A stretch of 64,000 bases of DNA from Candidatus Hydrogenedentota bacterium (GTDB lineage: Bacteria; Hydrogenedentota; Hydrogenedentia; Hydrogenedentales; SLHB01): positions 6,373 through 70,372 of the forward strand of contig JACRLJ010000045.1 in NCBI GenBank assembly GCA_016215105.1, read 5' to 3'. The notes below the pieces were generated by a model. It saw only the letters and a program-made list of their open reading frames with translations. It searched no databases and was not told the origin of the DNA. The position numbers and the translations under genes were made by a program. Numbering within the stretch: the first letter of the stretch is position 1; each line of letters starts with the position of its first letter. Positions 53,253 to 61,043 of this stretch are shown here, one piece after another.

Positions 53253-54412
53253 AGCTTGTCCACCAATGCGGCGCAGGTTGCCGCGAGAAACTCGAGGTAG
53301 GATGCGAACAACAGCAGCGCGCCCGCGCCCGCCGCGATTACGCCCAGCGGCGACAGCAGATCCAAGAGGATGCGGGTGACCTTGGCCACCTGCCGCCGGT
53401 ACAAATCGCCAGCTTGCGCCAACGCGTTCGGCAAGAGATTGGAACTCTCGCCGACCGAAACAAATCCGCGAAACGACCGAGGGAAACAGCGTTCCTTGCT
53501 GAAAGAGTCCTTTAGGGTGGCGCCGCCCTGGACCCGTTTCCGGACGCGCTGTAACGCCGCCGCGAAGAGCGGATGTACATCCAGGCCCGCCGCGGCGTCG
53601 AGAGCGGCGTCTATGGGCATCCCCGCCGCCAACAGTTTCTCCAGTACGAGGGCGACGTGAGCAAGCGCGCTCTTTCGGAGGAGCCCGCCCAGTCCGGGCG
53701 TGTAAAGAAGGAGCCACCCGAGAGCGTTGTTCAGGAACCGGATCTTGAGCAGAAAACAACCGGCGATGATCGCCGCGTTGAAAAGCAGAAGCAGCGCCCA
53801 CCACCGATAGGCCAAGAAGTCGCCGAGATCCACCAGGAACTGCATCGCGGGAGGAATCTTCTCGCCGAAATCTTTGAGTACCTCACGGAAGACCGGCTGA
53901 ACCTTGACGGATAGAAACGCAAATACCGCGAGAAGGAACACCCATATCATTCCGATATAGGCGCGATACTGCGCAATCCGAGTTCTCCGGTTGATAATCT
54001 CCACGAGAATTTCGCGCAGGAGGTCGAAACTGTGCAACAGCGTTCCCGAGGCCTCCCCTGACTTGAGCAGGTCCGAGTAAAATCCCGGGAAGAAGCGGCG
54101 ATTGCCGGCGGCGCTTTCCGATAGCGGCATTCCCAATGCCAAATCCTGCTCGAGTCCCGTGAGAACCCGCCACAGCGGATACCGCGGCGCGTCGTGCGCG
54201 GCCATTTGCAGTCCCCCGACCAAAGGCGCATTGGCGCGGACCAGGCCCTGCAGGATACCGGTTACGGTCAGGAGATCTTTCCAGTAGCGCCCTTTGCGAA
54301 AGTACCGCGGCGCCCACGACCTCGAACGGGTCGAGCCGCGGCGGGGCTTCCTATCGCGCTTCGATCCCGACAGGAATCGGATATCTTTATGTAGTGCGTC
54401 GCGCCAGTTCAT
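53249..54412 (-). CDS. gspF: GspF-family inner-membrane platform protein
   Basis: GspF/PilC is the polytopic platform that binds the assembly ATPase. The 387-residue protein has a basic N-terminus (KRDRKPRRGSTRSRSW), two repeated F domains (LLKSGEASGTLLHSFDLL; FVSVGESSNLLPNALAQAGD), and three helices near 145, 200 and 355. The last helix (LSPLGVIAAGAGALLLFASY) is present, unlike in its neighbour. Its start overlaps the out-of-frame end of the upstream gspF. Two platform proteins in one operon is unusual. Confidence 0.85.
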   Translation of the reverse strand: MNWRDALHKDIRFLSGSKRDRKPRRGSTRSRSWAPRYFRKGRYWKDLLTVTGILQGLVRANAPLVGGLQMAAHDAPRYPLWRVLTGLEQDLALGMPLSESAAGNRRFFPGFYSDLLKSGEASGTLLHSFDLLREILVEIINRRTRIAQYRAYIGMIWVFLLAVFAFLSVKVQPVFREVLKDFGEKIPPAMQFLVDLGDFLAYRWWALLLLFNAAIIAGCFLLKIRFLNNALGWLLLYTPGLGGLLRKSALAHVALVLEKLLAAGMPIDAALDAAAGLDVHPLFAAALQRVRKRVQGGATLKDSFSKERCFPRSFRGFVSVGESSNLLPNALAQAGDLYRRQVAKVTRILLDLLSPLGVIAAGAGALLLFASYLEFLAATCAALVDKL

Positions 54413-54446
54413 CAGCCTGAGATCGCATCCCCAAAGAAAGACGCGC

Positions 54447-55589
54447 CTATGATGTGGTAGAGGACCCCGTACACGCTACCACGGACCGGCTGCGCTTATC
54501 CGCCTCACGCTCGGCTTGCTCCGCAAGCCCCAGGAGCGCTTGTTCGACCGCGCCGCGCTCTTCGCCGTTGCGCAGCAACCAGCAGTACGTGTTGCTGAAA
54601 TATCGTGTGGCGGACAAGCTTTCGCTAAGGCCGTGGCCGGCTTGGATCGAAGCGACGGCGTTGTTCGCCGCGGCTAGAAGGCGCGGGTTGCCCGCCGCCG
54701 CGGCCGCCAGACTCACACTCTCCGGCAACGGCACGCGCGAGGCGAGCAGCATGCCCAGCGCGTTTGAGAATCGCGCGATCGAAGCATCGTACAGCAGCTT
54801 TCGAATAACCGGTGTTCGCATGCCCAGCGCTTGAAGCGCGCGCTGGCCGGCCGCCGTCGAACGCGCGGCAACCATGATCCCTGCCAGCAGCAACGCAGCC
54901 CCTAACGCCGTAAAGGCGATGGCGCCGCGATGATAGCCGATGGTCTCGATCAGATTGGCGATGGACGCCAGTCCCTCGTGCTTTTTCTCGTTCCATAACC
55001 CCCAATCCAATGGCGTGGACGATGGAAATAACTCAAGCAGGAAGTACATACCCACGGCTAACGCCACGAAGAAAACAAACAACGGATACGCCAGGGTTTC
55101 TTGGAGCCGGTTCTTGAACTCCACGCTGCGGGCGGAGTAGGTGGTTAGGGTTTGAAAGACCCCGGTCAGATTCCCGGTCTGTTCGCCAGCGCCGACAAGA
55201 GCGCGGTACACGGGCGAGAAACTTTGCGGGTGACGTTCCAAGGCGTCACTGAGCGGTTCCCCGCGGTCGAGCCCCTGTTGGAGATCGTTGATGACAGGGC
55301 GCAGACGCGGGTTTTGAATGTCATCGGCCAAATTCTGCAAGGATGCGGACAAGGGCAGGCCGCTCTTAAGTATGGCGTGGACTTGTTCGTTCAGAAGATT
55401 CAAGTCGTCCGCAGTGAGCTTCTTCTCCCGCAGCGGAATGGCGGAAACGCCTTCCGCAGGCTCGATGGCGCTGACGGCCAGCTCCTGCTGTTCCAGGGCT
55501 TTGATCACCTCGCGCGAGGTTTCGGCCGTCATCGTGCCTTCCGCGGGCTTACCGCTGCGGTCAACAGCGCGGTACCTATAGTTGGGCAT
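54447..55589 (-). CDS. gspF: GspF-family inner-membrane platform protein, C-terminus damaged
   Basis: This 380-residue protein starts like PilC/GspF (MPNYRYRAVDRSGKPAEG) and has both F domains (ALVGAGEQTGNLTGVFQTL; RNGEERGAVEQALLGLAEQ) and the first two helices. It then ends abruptly SRSVVACTGSSTTS where the third helix should be. In another frame the next bases read VYGVLYHIIG and continue to a TGA that overlaps the ATG of the second gspF (54410-54414), matching the coupling style of this operon. So a frame-changing deletion has probably removed the last helix. It follows the anti-sigma gene. Confidence 0.82.
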   Translation of the reverse strand: MPNYRYRAVDRSGKPAEGTMTAETSREVIKALEQQELAVSAIEPAEGVSAIPLREKKLTADDLNLLNEQVHAILKSGLPLSASLQNLADDIQNPRLRPVINDLQQGLDRGEPLSDALERHPQSFSPVYRALVGAGEQTGNLTGVFQTLTTYSARSVEFKNRLQETLAYPLFVFFVALAVGMYFLLELFPSSTPLDWGLWNEKKHEGLASIANLIETIGYHRGAIAFTALGAALLLAGIMVAARSTAAGQRALQALGMRTPVIRKLLYDASIARFSNALGMLLASRVPLPESVSLAAAAAGNPRLLAAANNAVASIQAGHGLSESLSATRYFSNTYCWLLRNGEERGAVEQALLGLAEQAEREADKRSRSVVACTGSSTTS

Positions 55590-55627
55590 TGGGCAATCTC
55601 CGGTCCAGTAACCGTGGCGCGGCGTCG

Positions 55628-56239
55628 TTACGCATAGATATGGCTCGTCATCAGCAAACTGATCGACGGGCCGGTAACGTCTGGCGCCTTTTGAGGTGAG
55701 GGAGTGGTTTCGGCGTCTGGTCCGGATGGCTTGGGCGCATCGAGGTCCAAGGAGTGGAAATAGTAGCTGACGGTGTCCTTGTACCGCTGTAACGGAGCCG
55801 CTTCCCGCGAGGCCGCTACGACGGAGATCAGTCCGTCCGGGGCCAGCGAAATCGGCGCCGAGGCAAGGGCGTCCTCGCCCAGCCCTTCATCGGATTGAGT
55901 AAGCGGCGCCGGGGCAAACACGGTCCGCACCACCAACACCAGCGTCGCCGCCGTCGCCAGGACTGCGGCCACGGCGCGCCGGCGGACCAGCTTCCGCCAG
56001 CCAGGGAATTGGCGCGGGACGTCCAAATCCATGATCGCCCGCAGCTCGTCCCAGCGGTCCAGAGGTAGCGGGTGGCGCAGCGCCGTCCTGCACGCGTTCA
56101 GCAGCGCCTCGTGTTGGGACAATTCCTCGCGGCACACGTAACAGTGAGCCAGATGGGCTTCGATCGCGTCACGCAGGGCGTGACTCGTATCGTCCGACGC
56201 ATAGTCGGCCAACTTCTCTCGGATTTCGTTGCATTCCAT
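55628..56239 (-). CDS. Zinc-finger anti-sigma factor
   Basis: This 203-residue protein has the anti-sigma zinc signature HLAHCYVCREE near residue 30 (H-x3-C-x2-C), a membrane helix near 95-113 (AVAAVLATAATLVLVVRTVF), and a periplasmic alanine/serine-rich domain. I chose the ATG at 56239 because the GTG upstream lacks support. It follows its ECF sigma gene by 28 bases and precedes the gspF genes, suggesting it controls their expression. Confidence 0.82.
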   Translation of the reverse strand: MECNEIREKLADYASDDTSHALRDAIEAHLAHCYVCREELSQHEALLNACRTALRHPLPLDRWDELRAIMDLDVPRQFPGWRKLVRRRAVAAVLATAATLVLVVRTVFAPAPLTQSDEGLGEDALASAPISLAPDGLISVVAASREAAPLQRYKDTVSYYFHSLDLDAPKPSGPDAETTPSPQKAPDVTGPSISLLMTSHIYA

Positions 56240-56267
56240 AATAGCGCCTCGCACATTGTTATGAGAT

Positions 56268-56855
56268 TTATAACACCAAGAGGCCGCGCAGGGCCTCGCG
56301 TAACCGTTTCATCGCGGACAATTTCCGGGAGCGCACTGTATTCACCGGACAGGCCATGACGCGCGCAATCTCTTCCAGCGGAAGGCCCTGTATGGTGCGT
56401 AACAAAAAAGCCATGCGCTGGTCTTCCGTCAGACCCGCCACCGCCTTGAGAATGGCTTCTTCGATCTCCACCCGGGACGCCAATGCGTCGGGAAGCGCGC
56501 GCGAGTCGGTCGCGTCGAAGCCGTTCACTTGCGCTTCGGAGAGCGATTTGACCCGCTGGTCCCGGTAGATTTTGGGGCGTTGTTCGTACCACACGTATCG
56601 GCCTATGGTGAAGAGGTAGCCCACTACGGATCCGGTGGGCGCATACCGTTCGCGCAGACGCCAGACCCGCAGGAAACACTCCTGACACAAATCTTCGGCG
56701 GTGGATGCGCTGCCCGACATCGCGTAGAAGAAGTCGAGCAGTTTCCGGTAATGGCGGTGGTACAAGACGGCAAAGGCGTCCCCGTCTCCGCGGCCCACGC
56801 GAAGCATGAGCGCGGCATCGGGGATATCATGCTGCGGTTGGCGCCTGTTCCCCAT
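56268..56855 (-). CDS. ECF-family RNA polymerase sigma factor
   Basis: This 195-residue group 4 sigma factor has region 2 (STAEDLCQECFLRVWRLRER) and region 4 (DQRMAFLLRTIQGLPLEEIA, then RVMACPVNTVRSRKLSAMKR). It begins the group sigma, anti-sigma, gspF, gspF and pseudopilins on the minus strand. The gap to the RlmB gene is 97 bases. It is the second sigma/anti-sigma pair in this window, with little similarity to that at 20-21 kb outside the common motifs. Confidence 0.9.
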   Translation of the reverse strand: MGNRRQPQHDIPDAALMLRVGRGDGDAFAVLYHRHYRKLLDFFYAMSGSASTAEDLCQECFLRVWRLRERYAPTGSVVGYLFTIGRYVWYEQRPKIYRDQRVKSLSEAQVNGFDATDSRALPDALASRVEIEEAILKAVAGLTEDQRMAFLLRTIQGLPLEEIARVMACPVNTVRSRKLSAMKRLREALRGLLVL

Positions 56856-56952
56856 GCACGTCTTCCCGGGTTCTACGATAAGAATGGCCCCGCGGGAGGG
56901 AAGCGATCAAGCCGGAGAGACGGGGTTTGGGGTTTGGGTGACGAGACAGACC

Positions 56953-57666
56953 CTAAACCCTCTGCCTCAAACACTCCGCCAGCGCGATCGCCGCACTCAC
57001 GGACGCATTCAGCGAAGGAATAGGCCCCGTGAGCGGGATACGCAGATGGAGATCGCAGTGTTCGTGAACCAAGCGCCGGATGCCCTTGCCTTCGTTCCCA
57101 ATCACGAGCGCGATTTTCCCCTTGAGGTCGGCGTCCCAGAGAACCTGTTTGCCTTCCGGGTCGAGCGCGGCGACCCAGAAACCGGCCTGTTTGAGGCCTT
57201 CGAGGCAACGCACAACATTCGTCGCCTGGACGAGGTCCACGTATTCCATGGCGCCGGCGGCGCTCTTTTGGGACACGGTCGAAATGGGGGCGGAGCGGTC
57301 TTTTCCAAAGACGACACCGCACGCGCCGCAGGCGACCGCGCTGCGAACGATAGCGCCGAAGTTTTGCGGGTCTTCGATACTATCGAGGACAACCACCAAG
57401 TCGTTGGGTCCGAAGTCGCGTTTGACCCAGTCCTCCGCGCGGCAAAGGGGTAAGGGATCGGCTTCCAGCACCACGCCTTGATGGACTCCGCCTTCGACGA
57501 GCATGTCGAGTTCCATACGCGACCGCGTCTCGATCGGAAGCCCCTTCGCCGCTTCCAGAATGGCCTCGAAACCCCTGCCTTCCCGAAGCACAAAAAGCCT
57601 GCGCGCCTTTCGTTTCTTGGCGCGCAAGCTTTCAAGCACGGGAATCCTGCCGGCAATTCGATCCAT
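56953..57666 (-). CDS. rlmB: RlmB/TrmH-type rRNA 2'-O-methyltransferase
   Basis: This SPOUT methyltransferase of 237 residues has the substrate-binding N-terminus IAGRIPVLESLRA, found in RlmB, then the three SpoU motifs: VVLDSIEDPQNFGAIVRSA, LVIGNEGKGI and IPLTGPIPSLNASVSAAIAL. RlmB adds a 2'-O-methyl group to a guanosine of 23S rRNA with S-adenosylmethionine. It starts three bases after the TPR gene's stop. The exact target base is unproven. Confidence 0.88.
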   Translation of the reverse strand: MDRIAGRIPVLESLRAKKRKARRLFVLREGRGFEAILEAAKGLPIETRSRMELDMLVEGGVHQGVVLEADPLPLCRAEDWVKRDFGPNDLVVVLDSIEDPQNFGAIVRSAVACGACGVVFGKDRSAPISTVSQKSAAGAMEYVDLVQATNVVRCLEGLKQAGFWVAALDPEGKQVLWDADLKGKIALVIGNEGKGIRRLVHEHCDLHLRIPLTGPIPSLNASVSAAIALAECLRQRV

Positions 57667-57669
57667 ACG

Positions 57670-58119
57670 CTACGGGATCAATTCGCCAAGACTATGCGTC
57701 TCGATCAGCTTATTCGTCCGCAACTTCAGGATCTCCACTTCCGGAACACGGTCGTCGAACTGATGGGCGTTGGCCTTTATCAACGCGACAAGCAAGCCTA
57801 CGGCCCCCTCGTAATCTTCGCGTTTTTCGTGGCACTTCACCAGGCGGTAGCCGTTGTAGTAGACGTTCTTCCCTTTAGGATAGCGGTCAATCGAAAGCTG
57901 AAAAACTTCCTCCGCCTTTTCGTAGCGCAGGGTCTGAAAAAGGTATCCGCCAAACTTGCTGAGACTCGCTTCGTTTACGACGTCGTTTTCCGCGCTCTGC
58001 CCCGGCGTGTACGCCTTCAGCTTGTTGAACCACCACTCGGTTCCCGGTGAAGACAGCGACCAGCCTACTCCGGCGACGACCGCGATGATCGCCGCCCATT
58101 TCACTTTGCTGAGATCCAT
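57670..58119 (-). CDS. Membrane-anchored TPR-like protein
   Basis: This 149-residue protein has one N-terminal helix (AAIIAVVAGVGWSLSS) then a TPR-like helical domain (FQTLRYEKAEEVFQLSIDRY, KCHEKREDYEGAVGLLVALI). AAGGAGG lies about nine bases before the ATG. It lies between a zinc-finger membrane protein and rlmB on the minus strand, all tightly packed. It may be a scaffold; no function is known. Confidence 0.72.
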   Translation of the reverse strand: MDLSKVKWAAIIAVVAGVGWSLSSPGTEWWFNKLKAYTPGQSAENDVVNEASLSKFGGYLFQTLRYEKAEEVFQLSIDRYPKGKNVYYNGYRLVKCHEKREDYEGAVGLLVALIKANAHQFDDRVPEVEILKLRTNKLIETHSLGELIP

Positions 58120-58159
58120 AAAGCCGTTCCTCCTTATATGTTATGAAACCTTGATGACG

Positions 58160-58507
58160 CTACGCGCCAACATACCGCCGCAATAAATCACTAAGAATGG
58201 GCACTTCGATTTGGGCGTATTTCGTAAGAATAAAGGCCACGGCCAGGATCGCGACGGCCCAGATCACCAGTTTGATGGCCATGCTCCGTAGCTTGCGCAA
58301 AAACCCGCCGCTCACGACCTGCCGGTCGAGTTGTTGCGCTCGCTGAATGAACACTTGATGTTTTTCTTTGCAGGTATCGCTGCAAAATCTACCGGTCGGA
58401 CCCGACACGGCGCACGCGTTGCAGAAGGGTTTACCGCATTGTTTGCAGCGGCCGGTGGCTTCGACGCCCGGATGATTGAGACAGCTGGAAGGCGCTCCCA
58501 ATGCCAT
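58160..58507 (-). CDS. Small zinc-finger membrane protein
   Basis: This 115-residue protein opens with two C-x2-C knuckles and related cysteines (CLNHPGVEATGRCKQCGKPF, then CNACAV and FCSDTCKEKH), as in B-box or MYND-like treble-clef zinc domains. A membrane helix follows near residue 80 (LVIWAVAILAVAFILTKY). An AGGAG site lies eight bases before the ATG at 58507; an ATG at 58513 is also possible. B-box-zinc plus helix proteins are widespread, with unknown roles. Confidence 0.75.
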   Translation of the reverse strand: MALGAPSSCLNHPGVEATGRCKQCGKPFCNACAVSGPTGRFCSDTCKEKHQVFIQRAQQLDRQVVSGGFLRKLRSMAIKLVIWAVAILAVAFILTKYAQIEVPILSDLLRRYVGA

Positions 58508-58676
58508 ACGCATAACTCCTCTTCGCGCGCGCCACACGTGTACGAGTACAGTTGCGGGGACGACACGCTGTGTTCACCTCGTCCGGTCCTGATTGTGCCA
58601 CGGCGGGTTCTCCAAAACAACGGGCCGTAGTCGCGGCATTCGCCGAAGCATTGCGCGGCTCGGCGTCGTTCGGGAG

Positions 58677-58805
58677 GGTCGGCGTCCTCGCCGACCGGTT
58701 TGTGCGCGGGTACTACGCCACGGACCGGCGCCACAGATTGCGCGGGAAGGTTCTTGGCGAACCGTGGATTCGCGTGCGACGATGGTCGGCGTCCTCGCCG
58801 ACCAT
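58677..58805. repeat. Two hairpins of the TCCT-loop family
   Basis: GGTCGGC-GTCCTC-GCCGACC lies at 58677-58696 and ATGGTCGGC-GTCCTC-GCCGACCAT at 58782-58805. Both are perfect and in the same orientation. They sit in the 470-base spacer 58508-58977, which otherwise shows no gene. Confidence 0.75.
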
Positions 58806-58977
58806 ACCGGGGCCATTTGGCGCCACCCGTGCCCAGCCGATAACTGGTCCAAACACGGCTGGTTCAAGTCCCAAAAGGGACGCCAGGAGAGTAGCCGGGG
58901 GTGACCAACGGGAACCCCCGGATCACAAACCCACACCGTGTGAGCCCCGGATGGGGCGCAGCAGCGTACGGGTCGCC

Positions 58978-60177
58978 CTATTTCCTCGCCAGGGCTTTCA
59001 CGCTCTCGATGAGGTAATCCAGCGCCTCGCGCGTCTGGCGGGGATTAATAGGCAGCGTGACGAGGCGTTCGGCGGCGGCCTCCGCGACCGGGAACTGCCC
59101 CTTCTTGAATCCGCGCTTCTTGAACGCGGTCGAGTAGTGAAGCGGAATGTAGTGCGTGCCGACCTTGACGCCGCGCTCGTGAAGCATGGCGTAGACGAAG
59201 TCCTCTTTCGTCATGCCGTATTCCTTCGGATCGAGCTGGACGGGGTAAAGGTGGAATACATGTTTCACGCCGGGCGCGATCGTCGGGAGCGTGAGGCCGG
59301 GAACATCCTTCAAGCCGGCGCTGAGGTACGCGGCGTTGTCGATGCGGCGCTGGTTGAGGGTATCGAGCTTTCTCAACTGAATGACGCCCACCGCGGCCTG
59401 GATATCGGTCATGCGGAAGTTGTAGCCGCAATCATCAAAATCCTGGTACCAGAAGCGCTTGCCCATGGGGACCTTGGTCTCGTCCAGCGAACAATACTTG
59501 GTGCTCTTGCCGTAGACGCGCGTGCAATGAGACCGGTACAGCGCGATCCGCTCGAACGCGGCCGGGTCGTTCGTCACGATCATCCCGCCTTCACCAAGCG
59601 TGGACATGTTCTTTTGCTCGTGGAAACTGAAGCATCCCGTGTACCCCATGCTGCCGGCCTTATGCTTCTTGTACTCGGCGCCGACGGCGTGGCAGGCGTC
59701 TTCGATGACCGCGGCGCCGTGTTTCCCGGCGATGGCGAGAATTGCGTCCATGTCGCAAGGCTGGCCGTAGAGATGCACTGGCAGAATCGCCTTGGTGTTG
59801 GGCGTGATCTTGGCCTCGAGATTCTTCGGGTCCAGGTTGTACGTCACGGGATCGATATCCACGAAATCCACCTCAGCGCCGAGCGTAACGGCGGCGGCGG
59901 CGGTGGCGATCCACGTGATCGGCGTGGTCAACACCCGGTCTCCAGGCTTGATATCGAGCGCTACCAGGGATAGAAACAATGCCGCAGTGCCGTTGCTGAC
60001 GGTCCGCGCATGGGTTGTCCCGCAATAGGCCGCAAAGTCCTTCTCGAACTGGATACAGGCGTCGCCACTCGTGGGCGCCTCCTTATGCAGGATATCAATG
60101 ATCGCGCGTTCTTCTTCGGCTCCATATTCCGAGCCGAACTTTATCTGCAAATCGTGCTGTAACTTGGGAGTGCTCAT
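58978..60177 (-). CDS. DegT/DnrJ/EryC1 family sugar aminotransferase
   Basis: This PLP-dependent enzyme of 399 residues aminates nucleotide keto-sugars for surface glycans or antibiotics. The PLP lysine is in FSFHEQKNMSTLGEGG near 200, and the N-terminal SGDACIQFEKDFAAYCG and LPVHLYGQPCDMD segments are typical. Its start overlaps the stop of the RmlD-like gene as ATGA. With the reductase and transporter upstream it may form a small sugar-modification operon. The sugar is unknown. Confidence 0.92.
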   Translation of the reverse strand: MSTPKLQHDLQIKFGSEYGAEEERAIIDILHKEAPTSGDACIQFEKDFAAYCGTTHARTVSNGTAALFLSLVALDIKPGDRVLTTPITWIATAAAAVTLGAEVDFVDIDPVTYNLDPKNLEAKITPNTKAILPVHLYGQPCDMDAILAIAGKHGAAVIEDACHAVGAEYKKHKAGSMGYTGCFSFHEQKNMSTLGEGGMIVTNDPAAFERIALYRSHCTRVYGKSTKYCSLDETKVPMGKRFWYQDFDDCGYNFRMTDIQAAVGVIQLRKLDTLNQRRIDNAAYLSAGLKDVPGLTLPTIAPGVKHVFHLYPVQLDPKEYGMTKEDFVYAMLHERGVKVGTHYIPLHYSTAFKKRGFKKGQFPVAEAAAERLVTLPINPRQTREALDYLIESVKALARK

Positions 60178-61043
60178 TTCACTAACCGCCTTTCCGCATC
60201 GAGGATAAGCGCCAACCCGTCGTCCAGGCTGCGCATTGGTGTCTTCAAATGGTTTCTTGCTTTGGCATTGTCTAATGATACATCGCGGGGTCGGGAGGCG
60301 CGCCCTGGAATTCCGGTCGGGTCGTTCGGAACAACGAGGCCTTCGGAAAAGCCCAAGCGCGCCGCGATTCGCCTAACCATCTCGTATCGATTCAGTATAT
60401 CGTTTCCGGCGAGGTGGAAAATACCCGTATGGGCGTCACCCGCGAGTTCCAGCAGCGCCTGTCCCAACGTGATCACGTCCACCGGAGTGCGCACCTCCGC
60501 CGGGGGCACCCCCACTTCGCGCCCGTGCTCAAACGACGCGCGCATCCGGGAAAGAAACGAATTCCCGGCGCCAAGCACAGGAAGCCCTACCACGGCGGCC
60601 AAGCGCGCAACAACGGCCGGGACCGGCAGAGCCAGCACAATCCGCTCCGCGGCCACCTTGGTCTCGGCATAGCAGTTCACCGGGCCGGGCGCATCCTCCT
60701 CCCGGTACGGAGCGTGTTCCCCGTCGAAAACGTTGTCCGTCGAGCAGTGGACTAGCTTTGCGCCGAGTTCGACGCACAACTCCGCCAGAGTTTGCGTAAG
60801 TCCAACGTTGATCTTGTCCGCGAGATCCCGATGCGCCTCGCAGTAATCAATGTCGGCGATGGCCGCCGTATGGACTATCGCATGGGGCCGGATGTCCTGG
60901 AGCAGGCGGCGAAGCCGGGCCGGGTCGCACGGATCGGCGAGCGTATACCAGTACAGCCCCTCGCGCTCGAGCAGCGCCGGCCCGCGCGACAGCGCATGGA
61001 CTTCCCATTCGGCGCCCGCCTGCCAAAGTACGCTACCAGCCAC
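60174..61043 (-). CDS. RmlD-like NAD-dependent sugar reductase, N-terminus out of frame
   Basis: This short-chain reductase of the dTDP-4-dehydrorhamnose reductase group reads 289 residues from a GTG at 61043. It has the catalytic YAETK motif near 125 and HCSTDNVFDG. Its Rossmann start is missing from this version: the same frame upstream of the GTG reads IIVTGANGFVAGSV, with the TGxxGxxG motif, but no ATG, GTG or TTG lies between there and an upstream stop. The MFS gene overlaps in another frame and ends in an odd tail. A non-standard start or a small deletion or frameshift near 61033-61110 is likely. The product feeds the aminotransferase. Confidence 0.85.
   Translation of the reverse strand: MAGSVLWQAGAEWEVHALSRGPALLEREGLYWYTLADPCDPARLRRLLQDIRPHAIVHTAAIADIDYCEAHRDLADKINVGLTQTLAELCVELGAKLVHCSTDNVFDGEHAPYREEDAPGPVNCYAETKVAAERIVLALPVPAVVARLAAVVGLPVLGAGNSFLSRMRASFEHGREVGVPPAEVRTPVDVITLGQALLELAGDAHTGIFHLAGNDILNRYEMVRRIAARLGFSEGLVVPNDPTGIPGRASRPRDVSLDNAKARNHLKTPMRSLDDGLALILDAERRLVK

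Noticed and set aside
58552-59973. Long plus-strand frame over the aminotransferase gene
   Set aside because: It begins in a hairpin-rich spacer and runs antisense through a clear DegT aminotransferase.
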